A stretch of DNA of 64,000 nucleotides from UBA7662 sp036787895 (GTDB lineage Bacteria; Bacteroidota; Bacteroidia; UBA7662). A model generated the notes under the pieces. That model made no database searches. It was not told the DNA's origin and was given only the letters and a program-made list of their open reading frames with translations. The position numbers and the translations under genes were made by a program. The DNA lies in the NCBI GenBank assembly GCA_036787895.1, contig DAIQOK010000017.1, positions 12,800 to 76,799 on the forward strand, in the 5' to 3' direction. Positions 49,749-60,046 of this stretch are shown in pieces (within the stretch, counting starts at the first letter, position 1; each line of letters starts with the position of its first letter).

Positions 49749-52700
49749 ATGTCGTATAAAAAAGAGTTTAAACTCAAAAGTAACTTCACGAAAATCCGTA
49801 TCGGCCTGGCTTCGCCAGAGTCGATACTGGATCGTTCTTTCGGTGAAGTTGTGAAGCCGGAAACCATCAACTACCGGACCTACAAGCCGGAGATGGGTGG
49901 ATTGTTCTGCGAGCGCATTTTTGGTCCGGTAAAAGACTACGAATGTCATTGCGGTAAATACAAACGTATCCGTTATAAGGGTATCGTATGTGACCGTTGT
50001 GGTGTAGAAGTTACCGAAAAGAAAGTACGCCGTGAGCGTATGGGTCACATCAAATTGGTGGTACCTGTTGCACACATCTGGTATTTCCGTTCGCTTCCGA
50101 ACAAAATCGGATATCTGCTGGGTCTGCCGAGCAAAAAACTCGACACCATCATTTATTATGAGCGTTATGTAGTTATTCAGGCCGGTATCAAAGAAGCCGA
50201 CGGTATCAAACGGATGGACTTCCTCACCGAGGAAGAATATCTCGATATCATCGATTCCTTGCCGCGTGAAAACCACATGCTCGATGACCAGGATCCGAAT
50301 AAATTCATCGCCAAGATGGGTGCGGATGCCCTGCACGATTTGTTGTCGCGTATCAACCTCGACGACCTGAGCTATGCTTTGCGTCACCAGGCAGCTACCG
50401 AAACGTCGCAACAGCGCAAAACCGAAGCCCTCAAACGATTGAAAATCGTAGAAGCCTTCCGCGGCGCCAACGAGACCGGTGTAAACCGTCCCGAATGGAT
50501 GATCGTGAAGATGGTTCCTGTGATTCCGCCGGAATTACGTCCGCTGGTGCCTTTGGAAGGTGGCCGTTTCGCGACTTCCGACCTGAACGATCTCTATCGT
50601 CGTGTGATCATCCGGAACAACCGTTTGAAGCGCCTGATGGAAATTAAAGCGCCAGATGTAATCTTGCGTAACGAAAAACGTATGTTACAGGAAGCGGTTG
50701 ATTCGCTTTTCGACAACAGCCGTAAAATCAACGCCGTTAAAGCCGAAGGTAACCGTGCTCTCAAATCGTTGAGCGATATGCTCAAAGGTAAACAGGGTCG
50801 TTTCCGTCAGAACTTGTTGGGTAAACGTGTCGACTATTCCGGTCGTTCGGTTATCGTGGTAGGTCCTGAGATGAAACTCCACGAATGTGGTTTGCCTAAG
50901 GACATGGCTGCGGAGCTCTACAAACCGTTCGTAATCCGTAAGATGATTGAGCGCGGTATTGTAAAGACCGTAAAATCTGCCAAAAAGATCGTTGACCGCA
51001 AGGATCCTGTGGTTTGGGATATACTAGAGAACGTCCTCAAAGGACATCCGGTGCTCCTCAACCGTGCCCCAACACTCCATCGTTTGGGTATACAGGCTTT
51101 CCAACCCAAGATGATTGAAGGTAAAGCAATTCAGTTGCACCCGCTCGTTTGTACGGCATTCAACGCTGACTTTGACGGTGACCAGATGGCGGTACACGTA
51201 CCGCTGGGCCATGCAGCCATTTTGGAAGCACAGTTGTTGATGCTTGCATCTCACAACATCCTCAACCCGGCCAATGGTAGTCCTATCACTGTTCCTTCAC
51301 AGGACATGGTATTGGGTCTGTACTATATCACCAAAGGTCGTAAGAGCACCGACAAGGAAACTGTAACCGGTGAAGGATTGAAGTTCTATTCAGCCGAAGA
51401 AGCGATTATTGCTTATAACGAAGGCCGTGTAGCCCTACATGCCTGGGTGAAAGTGCGTACCAATGTACGTAATATCGAAACCGATACGCTGGAAATGAAG
51501 TTGATCGATACCACCATGGGTCGTATTCTCTTCAACCAGGTGATACCGGAGCGTGTAGGTTATATCAATGAATTGTTGACCAAAAAGTCGCTCCGCGATT
51601 TGATCGGTACCATCGTTCGTTTCACCGACCTGCCCACCACTGCTGCTTTCCTCGACGATATCAAGTCGTTGGGCTTCCGCATGGCCTTCCAGGGAGGCTT
51701 GTCGTTTAACCTCAACGACGTTAAGATACCCGACAACAAAGTAACCTTGCTGGCCGAAGCGCAGAAGGAAGTGAATGAAGTGACCAACAACTATGAGATG
51801 GGCTTCATCACCAACAACGAGCGTTATAACCAGGTAATCGATATCTGGACGCGAATTAACAGCCGTATTACAGATACGCTGATGCGCGAGATTTCGACCG
51901 ACAACCAGGGCTTTAACTCGGTGTATATGATGCTTGATTCAGGTGCACGTGGTTCTAAAGAGCAGATTCGTCAGCTTGGTGGTATGCGTGGTCTGATGGC
52001 CAAGCCGCAAAAATCGGGTGGTGCCGGTGAGATCATTGAAAACCCAATTCTTTCGAACTTTAAGGAAGGTTTGTCGGTATTGGAGTACTTTATCTCTACC
52101 CACGGTGCCCGTAAAGGTTTGGCGGATACAGCCTTGAAAACAGCCGATGCCGGTTATCTCACACGTCGTTTGCACGATGTAGCTCAGGACGTAGTGATTA
52201 GTGAAGAAGATTGCGGTACCCTTCGCGGCATTGAAACTGCTGCCTTAAAAGACAATGAAGATATCGTTGAATCACTGATCGAACGTATTGTAGGCCGTGT
52301 GGCGGTGAACGATGTGGTTGATCCGTTAACAAAAGAATTACTTGTTAAAGGCGGTGACGAAATCACAGAAGATATTGCTATCAAAATCGACAATTCTCCG
52401 CTCGATAGTGTTGAAATTCGTTCGGTTCTGACCTGCGAATCTAAAGTGGGTGTTTGCGTTAAGTGTTACGGTCGTAACCTGGCCACTAACCGCATGGTAC
52501 AAATTGGTGAGTCGGTCGGTGTAATTGCTGCACAATCAATCGGAGAGCCCGGTACACAGTTGACACTTCGTACTTTCCACGTGGGTGGTGTAGCGGGTAA
52601 CGTTGCCACAGAATCACAGCTCATTTCTAAGTTTGATGGTCTCATCGAATTCGATGAAGTGCGTACTGTGATGTACAAAGGCGGCGATACCCCTACTGAG

Positions 52701-54044
52701 ATAGTAGTATCACGTTCGGGTGAAGTGAAAATCGTTCATCCTGAAACCAAACAGCCGTTGATGACCAACAACCTGCCATACGGTGCGGTATTGAGCATCA
52801 AGCCGGGTGATATGATCAAAAAGGGCGACAAAATTTGTGCATGGGATCCTTATAACGCGGTAATTATCTCCGAGTTTGAAGGTAAAGCCGATTTCGAACA
52901 CATCGTTGAGGGTATGACCTTCCGCGAAGAGTCGGATGAGCAAACCGGTCACAAAGAGAAAGTAATCATCGAAACCAAGGATAAGACACGTAACCCGTCG
53001 ATCCGTGTGATGAACGCCAAAGGTGAGCTGCTTCGTGGCTACAACCTGCCGGTAGGCGCACACATAGCGGTAGATGCCGGTGAAAAAATTATCCCGGGTA
53101 TGGTACTTTCTAAAATACCACGTTCGACTTCAAAAACACGCGATATCACCGGTGGTCTGCCACGGGTAACCGAGCTTTTCGAGGCACGTAACCCATCTAA
53201 CCCGGCCATCGTAACCGAAATCGACGGTGTTGCATCGTTTGGTGGTGTAAAACGTGGTAACCGTGAAATCATCATCGAATCACGTGATGGTCAGGTGAAA
53301 AAGTACCTGGTGCCTTTGAGTAAACACATTCTGGTTCAGGACAACGACTTTGTAAAAGCCGGTGATCCTTTGTCGGATGGTGCCATCACACCTGCCGCTA
53401 TCCTGTCTATCAAAGGACCGGGTGCAGTACAGGAGTATCTGGTGAACAACATTCAGGAGGTGTACCGCCTGCAGGGTGTGAAAATCAACGACAAACATTT
53501 CGAAGTGATTGTCCGCCAGATGATGCAGAAAGTATTGATTATCGATCCGGGTGATACCAGCTTCCTCGAGCAGGAAGTGGCGGATAAGATTGAGTTTACC
53601 GAGATGAACAATTGGATTTACGACAAGGTCATCATCACTGATGCTGCCGATTCGGCGAATCTGAAAGTGGGTCAGGTAGTTAATCTTCGCAAGGTGCGCG
53701 ACGAGAACTCGATGCTGAAACGCAAAGATCTCAAACCGGTGCAATACCGGGAAGCTATACCGGCTACCTCACAATCGATGTTGCAGGGAATTACCCGTGC
53801 TTCTTTGGGTACGCGCAGCTTCCTGAGTGCCGCTTCCTTCCAGGAAACCACCAAGGTGTTGAACGAAGCTGCCATTGCAGGTAAAGTCGACGAACTGGTG
53901 GGTCTGAAAGAGAACGTACTGGTTGGTCACCTCATCCCGGCCGGAACAGGCTGGCGTTCTTACGAGAAAATTGTAGTTGGTTCGATGGAAGAGTATGAGA
54001 AGCTCATGGCCTCGAAACAAGCCGAAGAATTAACCCTCAATTGA
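49749..54044 (+). CDS. rpoC: DNA-directed RNA polymerase subunit beta'
   Basis: A 1431-residue subunit with the active-site magnesium motif NADFDGDQMAVH at about 472-483 (D474, D476, D478). The N-terminal zinc site uses C66, C68, C81 and C84 (CHCGKYKR, CDRCG). The second zinc site cysteines lie in the RSVLTCESKVGVCVKCYGRNLA part. The bridge helix and trigger loop are complete. It is preceded by a strong Shine-Dalgarno AGGAGG at 49734-49739, nine bases before the ATG, unusual for this genome. A terminator follows at 54063. Confidence 0.98.
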   Translation: MSYKKEFKLKSNFTKIRIGLASPESILDRSFGEVVKPETINYRTYKPEMGGLFCERIFGPVKDYECHCGKYKRIRYKGIVCDRCGVEVTEKKVRRERMGHIKLVVPVAHIWYFRSLPNKIGYLLGLPSKKLDTIIYYERYVVIQAGIKEADGIKRMDFLTEEEYLDIIDSLPRENHMLDDQDPNKFIAKMGADALHDLLSRINLDDLSYALRHQAATETSQQRKTEALKRLKIVEAFRGANETGVNRPEWMIVKMVPVIPPELRPLVPLEGGRFATSDLNDLYRRVIIRNNRLKRLMEIKAPDVILRNEKRMLQEAVDSLFDNSRKINAVKAEGNRALKSLSDMLKGKQGRFRQNLLGKRVDYSGRSVIVVGPEMKLHECGLPKDMAAELYKPFVIRKMIERGIVKTVKSAKKIVDRKDPVVWDILENVLKGHPVLLNRAPTLHRLGIQAFQPKMIEGKAIQLHPLVCTAFNADFDGDQMAVHVPLGHAAILEAQLLMLASHNILNPANGSPITVPSQDMVLGLYYITKGRKSTDKETVTGEGLKFYSAEEAIIAYNEGRVALHAWVKVRTNVRNIETDTLEMKLIDTTMGRILFNQVIPERVGYINELLTKKSLRDLIGTIVRFTDLPTTAAFLDDIKSLGFRMAFQGGLSFNLNDVKIPDNKVTLLAEAQKEVNEVTNNYEMGFITNNERYNQVIDIWTRINSRITDTLMREISTDNQGFNSVYMMLDSGARGSKEQIRQLGGMRGLMAKPQKSGGAGEIIENPILSNFKEGLSVLEYFISTHGARKGLADTALKTADAGYLTRRLHDVAQDVVISEEDCGTLRGIETAALKDNEDIVESLIERIVGRVAVNDVVDPLTKELLVKGGDEITEDIAIKIDNSPLDSVEIRSVLTCESKVGVCVKCYGRNLATNRMVQIGESVGVIAAQSIGEPGTQLTLRTFHVGGVAGNVATESQLISKFDGLIEFDEVRTVMYKGGDTPTEIVVSRSGEVKIVHPETKQPLMTNNLPYGAVLSIKPGDMIKKGDKICAWDPYNAVIISEFEGKADFEHIVEGMTFREESDEQTGHKEKVIIETKDKTRNPSIRVMNAKGELLRGYNLPVGAHIAVDAGEKIIPGMVLSKIPRSTSKTRDITGGLPRVTELFEARNPSNPAIVTEIDGVASFGGVKRGNREIIIESRDGQVKKYLVPLSKHILVQDNDFVKAGDPLSDGAITPAAILSIKGPGAVQEYLVNNIQEVYRLQGVKINDKHFEVIVRQMMQKVLIIDPGDTSFLEQEVADKIEFTEMNNWIYDKVIITDAADSANLKVGQVVNLRKVRDENSMLKRKDLKPVQYREAIPATSQSMLQGITRASLGTRSFLSAASFQETTKVLNEAAIAGKVDELVGLKENVLVGHLIPAGTGWRSYEKIVVGSMEEYEKLMASKQAEELTLN

Positions 54045-54062
54045 TCGTTACACTATTCATTC

Positions 54063-54095
54063 AAAGGGAGCCGATCAACGGCTCCCTTTCTTTTT
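54063..54095 (+). terminator. Strong intrinsic terminator of the rpoBC operon
   Basis: AAAGGGAGCCG at 54063-54073, loop ATCAA, CGGCTCCCTTT at 54079-54089, then CTTTTT. A perfect 11-bp stem, 19 bases after the rpoC stop. Confidence 0.93.
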
Positions 54096-54107
54096 AAAGC
54101 CAATTTT

Positions 54108-54428
54108 ATGCAAGACGATATTCAAAACCAGAACCAGATCAACATTGAGCTGAGCGAAGAAATGGCTGATGGTACTTATTCTAATCTCGCCATCATTACC
54201 CACAGCAATGCCGAATTTGTGGTAGATTTTGTGCGTTTGATGCCGGGTGTACCCAAAGCAAAGGTGAAATCACGCATTATCCTCACCCCACACCACGCCA
54301 AAAGACTGTTACATGCCCTTGCCGATAATATCGACAAGTTTGAGCAGGTGTATGGCGAAATCGATATGAACGATCACGGTCAGGGTGGTGTGCCTATGAC
54401 TTTCGGCGGACCAACAGCCCAAGCCTGA
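54108..54428 (+). CDS. DUF3467-family protein, function unknown
   Basis: A 106-residue protein with the DUF3467 pattern: IELSEEMADGTYSNLAIITHSNAEFVVDFV, then RIILTPHHAKRLLHALADNI. It is small, acidic and cytoplasmic. It starts 13 bases after the rpoC terminator, so it depends on read-through or on a promoter not recognised here. The stop overlaps the next ATG by one base (TGATG), coupling the two. Position after rpoC is common in Bacteroidetes, but no mechanism is known to me. Confidence 0.85.
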   Translation: MQDDIQNQNQINIELSEEMADGTYSNLAIITHSNAEFVVDFVRLMPGVPKAKVKSRIILTPHHAKRLLHALADNIDKFEQVYGEIDMNDHGQGGVPMTFGGPTAQA

Positions 54429-54802
54429 TGCTGAGCGATTTTGATGCAGCCACCTTATCTGAGCTCAAACAATATGTAGCCCGGGTGCTGGCTCTTGACA
54501 GCTGGTATACACGTGAGCAGTTCGAAGAAATTGAATTCATTCGTCTGGCGGATGATTTGTATGCCTTGCTCGATGAAATGCGTGTTCGGGATTTTATCTA
54601 CGATTTTGACTGGATGAGTTGGGGCAAGGAGGCCGATAAGTACATCGATAAGCCTGAATTACTGGAAAAAGCTGATTTAAACACACTTCAGCGTTTGATG
54701 ACTGCCCACAGTCGTAATGAATCGTTACGTGATGGCCATTTGGCCGAAATGATCGATAACGGACATTTGCGCTTATTATTCCATCGCATGATGGCGCTCT
54801 GA
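54428..54802 (+). CDS. DUF6508-like small protein, function unknown
   Basis: A 124-residue acidic, helical protein that I place only tentatively in DUF6508, from the IYDFDWMSWGKEADKYID segment and the C-terminal EMIDNGHLRLLFHRM. No signal peptide or membrane helix. It is translationally coupled to DUF3467 by a one-base overlap. The function is unknown, and the family assignment should be treated as low confidence. Confidence 0.6.
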   Translation: MLSDFDAATLSELKQYVARVLALDSWYTREQFEEIEFIRLADDLYALLDEMRVRDFIYDFDWMSWGKEADKYIDKPELLEKADLNTLQRLMTAHSRNESLRDGHLAEMIDNGHLRLLFHRMMAL

Positions 54803-54827
54803 AAAGCTTCACTTTGTATATTGAGGG

Positions 54828-55448
54828 ATGAAACAACTCAGTTGGCTCATCCCTTTTTTATTGTTAAGCCTTTCCGCCCGTGCGCAGAATTTTAATGCGG
54901 GCTTTGTAGGCGGACTGAGCGGCACCCAAGTGGATGGAGATGGCTTGAGTGGCTTCAATAAGCTAGGGTTGTATGCCGGGGCTTTTGTAAACCGGGAAAT
55001 TAATGACCGTTGGGCCTGGCAGTTTGAATTGGCTTATAGTCAAAAAGGCAGCCGAAGGGTGTTGAAACCGGAAACGCTCGATGAGGGGCCATGGTTACGG
55101 CTGCAGATGCACTATATCGATGTGCCGCTGCTGGTCATCTGGGATTTTCGCGATAATATTGCTTTAGAAGGAGGTTTAAGTGGTAATTTTTTGCTGTCGT
55201 ACAGTTATAACGACTTGCGCAATAATCTGCTGAATACCAATTTTTCACGCTTTGAAAGTGCCATTTTATTGGGTGCCCGTTACCAATTGGATGAGCATCT
55301 TTTTGTTTTCACCAGGGCCAGCTATTCTATGTTTTCAATCGACCCCAACGCCAATTTTCTGCCCTTTTTTGCATTGCTGCAGCGTGGAACTTACAATAAT
55401 GTAATCACCCTTGGTTTACGTTATCAGCTTACCCGTGCCCACAATTGA
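54828..55448 (+). CDS. PorT-like outer-membrane beta-barrel protein
   Basis: A 206-residue protein with a signal peptide (LSWLIPFLLLSLSARAQ) and the PorT/OMP_b-brl_2 pattern: FNAGFVGGLSGTQVDGDGL, YAGAFVNREINDRWAWQFEL, YSQKGSRR, LQMHYIDVPLLV, and a final LGLRYQL strand. The IDVPLLV motif is typical of this family. It may be a simple surface barrel; PorT itself is a T9SS component, but I cannot say whether this is its orthologue. The 3' end overlaps the convergent CrtI-like gene by 25 bases. Confidence 0.8.
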   Translation: MKQLSWLIPFLLLSLSARAQNFNAGFVGGLSGTQVDGDGLSGFNKLGLYAGAFVNREINDRWAWQFELAYSQKGSRRVLKPETLDEGPWLRLQMHYIDVPLLVIWDFRDNIALEGGLSGNFLLSYSYNDLRNNLLNTNFSRFESAILLGARYQLDEHLFVFTRASYSMFSIDPNANFLPFFALLQRGTYNNVITLGLRYQLTRAHN

Positions 55449-56899
55449 TGGTCGGCAGCAAGTTTTTCAAAAGCAATCAAGCCGCTTAGACACGCTCCTG
55501 GTATGCCCTGCCCGGGATAGCTAGAGTCGCCGCATACGTAAGCTCCCTGCCCGTCTAATCTTGCTGACTTCATTTGCCAAGGTTTGATGTGTTTATATTG
55601 CGGATAGCCGCCTACGAATCCCCATTGGCGCCCTGTCCATTTTTCCCAGCTTTTAGGCCCTGAACTGTGGGCATAAACGACATTTTCACGACGTAAAAAA
55701 TTATGCGATTCGAGCGCGTTTATGATGGCTTCTTCCAAAATTCTGGTATCATCTATTCTACATTTTTCCGGGTTGGGCCAGTGTGTACTTACAGAGGCTG
55801 CCATTTGGCCTTTAGGCGCTCTTTCAGTGTCGTTGGTGGGGTGTAGCGAGACAAAGATGCTGGCGCTGGACAGCTGAGGTAGGGGAGAATCGAGATGAAG
55901 CTGGAAGTGCAGTGCGTCAAATTGTCGGTGCGGCTTAAAGCCGATACCCATTTGAAAAGCGCTGTTCAGTTTAGCAGCAGGCAGGAGATATTTTTGAAGT
56001 TTTTGCTTTACAGGCTCATCTTCCCAAAGCCTTGCCAGGTTGTTGAGTGGTATGCTGCTGATTAATAAATCGGCCTCAAAATTTCCCTGATTGGTAGTGA
56101 TAAGATAGCCGTTTTCTTTCTTTTTGATGCCGGTAACCACTGTTTTAAGCAATATTCGCCCGCCCTTGTTTTCAATGAACTTTACAAATGGCCCTACCAG
56201 ATTTCGCAGTCCACCTGGCACATACCAGTTCGGAAAATTGGTGTAGCAAAGTGCGGTAGCACCGAATAGGACGTTCACTTCGTTGGCTTTGTTTTGGGCG
56301 GTGATAAGGAGTTGTTCGTCTACGAAACGGCAAAATCGGTCGTTTTTACTCAACCCGAATCGTTTCAGTAATCGATCCATGGTGGTAAATGCTGCAGGAA
56401 TCGCTGAAAGCTGCTCAAGCCTGAATTTAGTGGTCATCTCCCATAAATCCGCGACTTTGTCGGGTGGGAAGTGCAATTGTTTGGTGCTTGTTCGCCAAAC
56501 TAGATTTGCGATCCGGTAACAATAGCGCCAGAAGGCAGCTTGCCCTGGAGTTCCAAATACGCGTTCAGCTTCTACTATCCATGCCTCCAGTTCTTCGTGA
56601 CGGGTGATGAGCTGACCGTCGAGCAGTACCTGCATGGGTGTAGCCAGTTTTTGGGCACTAAATTGAATGCCTGTGCGGTCAAGAATGGCCTGTAAAGGCA
56701 TATGCTCGCCCAATCCTACTAGTGTGGTAGCCCCACTTTCGAACCAAAATCCCTTTCGCCAGTAAGTGGTCGTACAGCCGCCAGGTATCCAATTTTGTTC
56801 AAGCAGCGTTAGCTGCACACCCGACTGGGCGAGCAAACTTGCCGCACTTAAACCAGCCATACCACTGCCTATTACGATGGCGGTTTTGCATGTTGACAT
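55424..56899 (-). CDS. CrtI/retinol-saturase-like FAD oxidoreductase
   Basis: A 491-residue FAD enzyme of the phytoene desaturase type. The dinucleotide-binding motif is VIGSGMAGLSAASLLAQSG at 9-27, followed by ENWIPGGCTTTY-type sequence (LEQNWIPGGCT). YVCGDSSYPGQGIPGACLSG at the C-terminus is the second FAD motif. The family includes carotenoid desaturases, isomerases and retinol saturases. No crtB or other carotenoid gene is nearby, so the substrate is open; pigments are common in this phylum. It has a convergent 25-base overlap with the barrel gene. Confidence 0.85.
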   Translation of the reverse strand: MSTCKTAIVIGSGMAGLSAASLLAQSGVQLTLLEQNWIPGGCTTTYWRKGFWFESGATTLVGLGEHMPLQAILDRTGIQFSAQKLATPMQVLLDGQLITRHEELEAWIVEAERVFGTPGQAAFWRYCYRIANLVWRTSTKQLHFPPDKVADLWEMTTKFRLEQLSAIPAAFTTMDRLLKRFGLSKNDRFCRFVDEQLLITAQNKANEVNVLFGATALCYTNFPNWYVPGGLRNLVGPFVKFIENKGGRILLKTVVTGIKKKENGYLITTNQGNFEADLLISSIPLNNLARLWEDEPVKQKLQKYLLPAAKLNSAFQMGIGFKPHRQFDALHFQLHLDSPLPQLSSASIFVSLHPTNDTERAPKGQMAASVSTHWPNPEKCRIDDTRILEEAIINALESHNFLRRENVVYAHSSGPKSWEKWTGRQWGFVGGYPQYKHIKPWQMKSARLDGQGAYVCGDSSYPGQGIPGACLSGLIAFEKLAADHQLWARVS

Positions 56900-56966
56900 G
56901 TTTTACCAACAGCACACGACCGATTTGGTTTATGGCAGTAGGGCTGGATTCTGAAAAGCAAGAAAG

Positions 56967-59900
56967 TTATTCCTTTACCAATTTCTGCTGCAATATCCCC
57001 TGATCGGTTTTGATTTGAACGAGGTAAATGCCATTGGATAGTTGAAGCAAAGGAATTTCTACCCTAGTTTCCGATGTGCCGGGGCGTACAATTTGTTCGC
57101 GACCCAGCATATCGAGCAGGCGAATTCCACCGCTTATAGCAGTTTCTGTTTCAATAATAAGCAACTCATTGGCTGGATTGGGGTACATCTTCCATTTCAC
57201 CCTTTTGAGTGTTTCGGTACTTGTGAATTGGTCGATGACATACACCGCATTCGTAATTACCAGACTATCACGGCAACCATTGCTGATGCCTACCAATTTG
57301 ATGTCGTACCAACCGGTATCGGAATAAGATTTTGAAGGGCCAAAAGCAGTTGAGGTGGAGCCATCACCAAAATTCCATTGGTAGGCTGCGGCAAACTGGC
57401 TGGTGTTTACGAGAGTTATGTTCTGATTTTGGCGAACGGTAGGATTGACGATGGTAAAGTTCACCTGCGGATCATTGGGTACAACTACAGCATAGGTTAA
57501 TGTGTCGCTGCCATGCACATTTGTGGCAATGAGTCGGATATTTTGGTTACCGCTGGGTAAAAGCTGACTTGCTGTAAGGGCATTCCCGCTATTTACGCCA
57601 TTAATAGTCCATTGCTGACTGCTGGAGAACAAGCTGGTGGAAGTGGCTGTAACATTCACCGGCGAACAAGTATTGGCCAGAGCCGTGCTGAAATCAGCCA
57701 CAGCTTTGTTGCTGTTTGAGGTTACTATTATGCGGTCGATGTAAATATTGTTGCCAAAGTCATTTTTTACGCCAAAACGAACGATGATATCCTGCTGACT
57801 AACGAATGGCGTGAGTGGTATTTCAATTCGTTGCCATTCAGAGGCGCTAACAGGCACATAGGGGGTGTTTCTCGCAGTGGTGGTCGCCATACCGGCACCG
57901 CCATTGGCATAAAGGCGATGGGGGAAACTGGTGCCACAGTCAGTGGAAATATCAACAAATAAGCTGTCGCTATTGCCTGGATTTTCAGCATATGCCATAT
58001 AAAAACGTAAAGCCACCTGGCCGGTATCGGGTAAGGTAAAACGCGGACTTTCCATATAATCGAGCTGCCCCCGGCTGTTATAGGCGTAACAATTTACCAT
58101 AGCAGCCCGGATAGAGTTGGGATTGCCGCTGGCTGTATTTACACTCCAACTGATGCCATTATCGGGATTGAGAATGTAAAAAGGCGAAGAGGTGATATTG
58201 GGAAATTCAAAATTTTCCTGAAAAGGAATGGCTGAAGCCGCGCGCATCTGGAAGGTGGTCTGGATACGGTTGTCGAAGGTATCGAGTTCGGCCAGGCTGG
58301 TATCCAGCGAAAGTTTGATGTTGATGAGATTATTGCTGCTCATGGCTGGAACATACAAGCGGGGCAAAGTCAGATTGAGCAATGCACTGCTGGCAAGGTT
58401 GCCAAACCAGGGTAAACTAAGCACAGGCTGATTGTTGATGGTTACTTCGATCAGTATATAATTAACGACCGAATCGCCTCGGTTCCGTATAGCGATTACC
58501 GGACTTACCGAGTCGGAGCAGATGATGCTGTTGATGCCTGAAATGCCTTCGGCCTTGATATTGTAAGCGCCACCAATAGGGACTGCCGGCGCATAAGTGA
58601 GTGCCAAAAGATTAAAGGCCGCATTCAAATCCACCCGCCCATTGCCGTAGGTATTGTCTTCACCGGCGGTGCCCATATCAATGGCGGTATTGTAAATCGC
58701 ACGAAGTATGGTACTGCCCGGTACATTGGGAAAGGCTTCTTTCAACAATAATACGCCACCGGACACATGGGGGGCGGCCATTGAGGTGCCCGTAAAGCTC
58801 GAATAGCCATTGGCTCCCACCGAAGAGCGAACGCTGGTTCCGGGGGCAACTACCTCCGGTTTAATGAGCAAAGAAGGTTCAGCGGTCGTACATATGGAAG
58901 GTCCACGACTGGAGCTGTTGGCAATGGGAAAGGAGCTGTTATTGCCATTAATGTTCCCCACACAAAATACATTTACCTCGTTGGTATTGATATTTTTGGG
59001 AGAAGTAATGGTGGATACATTGGGCCCGCTGTTACCCGCCGAAAATACCACGGCCACACCTGCTGCTTCGAGGGCATTAAAAATGGGTACATAACTGCCA
59101 TTACACTGACTGGTGCCTCCGGTCGAGCCACCCCAGGAATTGTTGATGACGTCTGGAACATCATGCGATGTGGTTGTATCGTTATCAGGATTTAAAGCCC
59201 ACTGAAAAGCCGCTGTTGGGGAGGGGCCACCGGAACAGCTTATACCTGAAGCTGCAATCCATTGCGCATTGAAGGCTGATCCAATGGTGTCGTTGGTATT
59301 CCGTTGTAAGCCGAGTATTATGCCCATCACATGCGAACCATGATTTCCCCCACATTCGTTGGGCAGCGTGCCCGGACCGAGCCAACTTTGACTGAGTGGC
59401 GCGAAATTACCTCTCCAGCTTTCTACGAGGGCCGGGTGAAGGCCGCTGGCACCGCTATCTATAATCATACCCAACCTGCCACGACCGGTATACCCTCTTT
59501 TCCAAAGCGAATCGGATTTGATAACACGCAAGCCAATTTCACTACCGTTGAGGGCAGTGGGACTGCCTTGAATAGGATCTTCAGTTATGGGGTCAGTACT
59601 AAATTCCAAGTCCAAATCGGGGTCAATCAGGGCAATGCCGGGTACCGATTGTGCCAGATAGAGGATGATAGCGGGCTGGGCATCCATAACCACGAGATTG
59701 GCTACCCAGTAAGGCTGGAAAAATTTAATTTTTTCGGAATGAAGTTGTGCGATACTTTGGATTTGGCTCAGCAACGGACCTTGTGTTTCGGCTGCCTTGT
59801 CGACCAATGCTTTGACAACCCGGCGAATACGGGTATCTCTGTCGGCCTGCACTTCATCCAACTGCGCCGACAATGCCATGGCATCTACCTGGTCGGCAAG

Positions 59901-60041
59901 CAGTATGCGTACCCTGAAATAGTCGTTTTGACGAGCAGGATCGGTAAGCTGGTTGTATAATGGTCCATCAATGATGCCATTTTGGGCCAGCGCAACCAGC
60001 TGAAAGAATAGCAGGGAAAAGCAAAGGAGAAGTTTCTTCAT
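56967..60041 (-). CDS. Secreted subtilisin-family (S8) serine protease with T9SS sorting domain
   Basis: A 1024-residue protease. Signal peptide (LLLCFSLLFFQLVALAQ), then a roughly 150-residue prodomain region, then the catalytic domain with D195 (MIIDSGASG), H234 (NHGSHVMG) and S420 (GTSMAAPH). A long region with a jelly-roll-like part (CGTSFPHRLYANGG) follows, then a PKD domain (YQWNFGDGSTSTAFGPSKSYSDTG, about 865-905), and a T9SS type A CTD in the last 75 residues (KMYPNPANELLIIET, GIYLVQIKTDQG, KLVKE). It is predicted to be released or surface-attached through T9SS. It is divergent from pyrC. Confidence 0.93.
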   Translation of the reverse strand: MKKLLLCFSLLFFQLVALAQNGIIDGPLYNQLTDPARQNDYFRVRILLADQVDAMALSAQLDEVQADRDTRIRRVVKALVDKAAETQGPLLSQIQSIAQLHSEKIKFFQPYWVANLVVMDAQPAIILYLAQSVPGIALIDPDLDLEFSTDPITEDPIQGSPTALNGSEIGLRVIKSDSLWKRGYTGRGRLGMIIDSGASGLHPALVESWRGNFAPLSQSWLGPGTLPNECGGNHGSHVMGIILGLQRNTNDTIGSAFNAQWIAASGISCSGGPSPTAAFQWALNPDNDTTTSHDVPDVINNSWGGSTGGTSQCNGSYVPIFNALEAAGVAVVFSAGNSGPNVSTITSPKNINTNEVNVFCVGNINGNNSSFPIANSSSRGPSICTTAEPSLLIKPEVVAPGTSVRSSVGANGYSSFTGTSMAAPHVSGGVLLLKEAFPNVPGSTILRAIYNTAIDMGTAGEDNTYGNGRVDLNAAFNLLALTYAPAVPIGGAYNIKAEGISGINSIICSDSVSPVIAIRNRGDSVVNYILIEVTINNQPVLSLPWFGNLASSALLNLTLPRLYVPAMSSNNLINIKLSLDTSLAELDTFDNRIQTTFQMRAASAIPFQENFEFPNITSSPFYILNPDNGISWSVNTASGNPNSIRAAMVNCYAYNSRGQLDYMESPRFTLPDTGQVALRFYMAYAENPGNSDSLFVDISTDCGTSFPHRLYANGGAGMATTTARNTPYVPVSASEWQRIEIPLTPFVSQQDIIVRFGVKNDFGNNIYIDRIIVTSNSNKAVADFSTALANTCSPVNVTATSTSLFSSSQQWTINGVNSGNALTASQLLPSGNQNIRLIATNVHGSDTLTYAVVVPNDPQVNFTIVNPTVRQNQNITLVNTSQFAAAYQWNFGDGSTSTAFGPSKSYSDTGWYDIKLVGISNGCRDSLVITNAVYVIDQFTSTETLKRVKWKMYPNPANELLIIETETAISGGIRLLDMLGREQIVRPGTSETRVEIPLLQLSNGIYLVQIKTDQGILQQKLVKE

Positions 60042-60046
60042 TCGTG

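Noticed and set aside
49728..50411. A 227-codon minus-strand reading frame opposite the rpoC start
   Set aside because: Fully antisense to conserved rpoC sequence; no domain, signal or promoter; a shadow of biased codon use.
59331..59960. A 209-codon plus-strand reading frame opposite the S8 protease gene
   Set aside because: Antisense to the catalytic and prodomain region of a clear protease; composition reflects the complementary strand.
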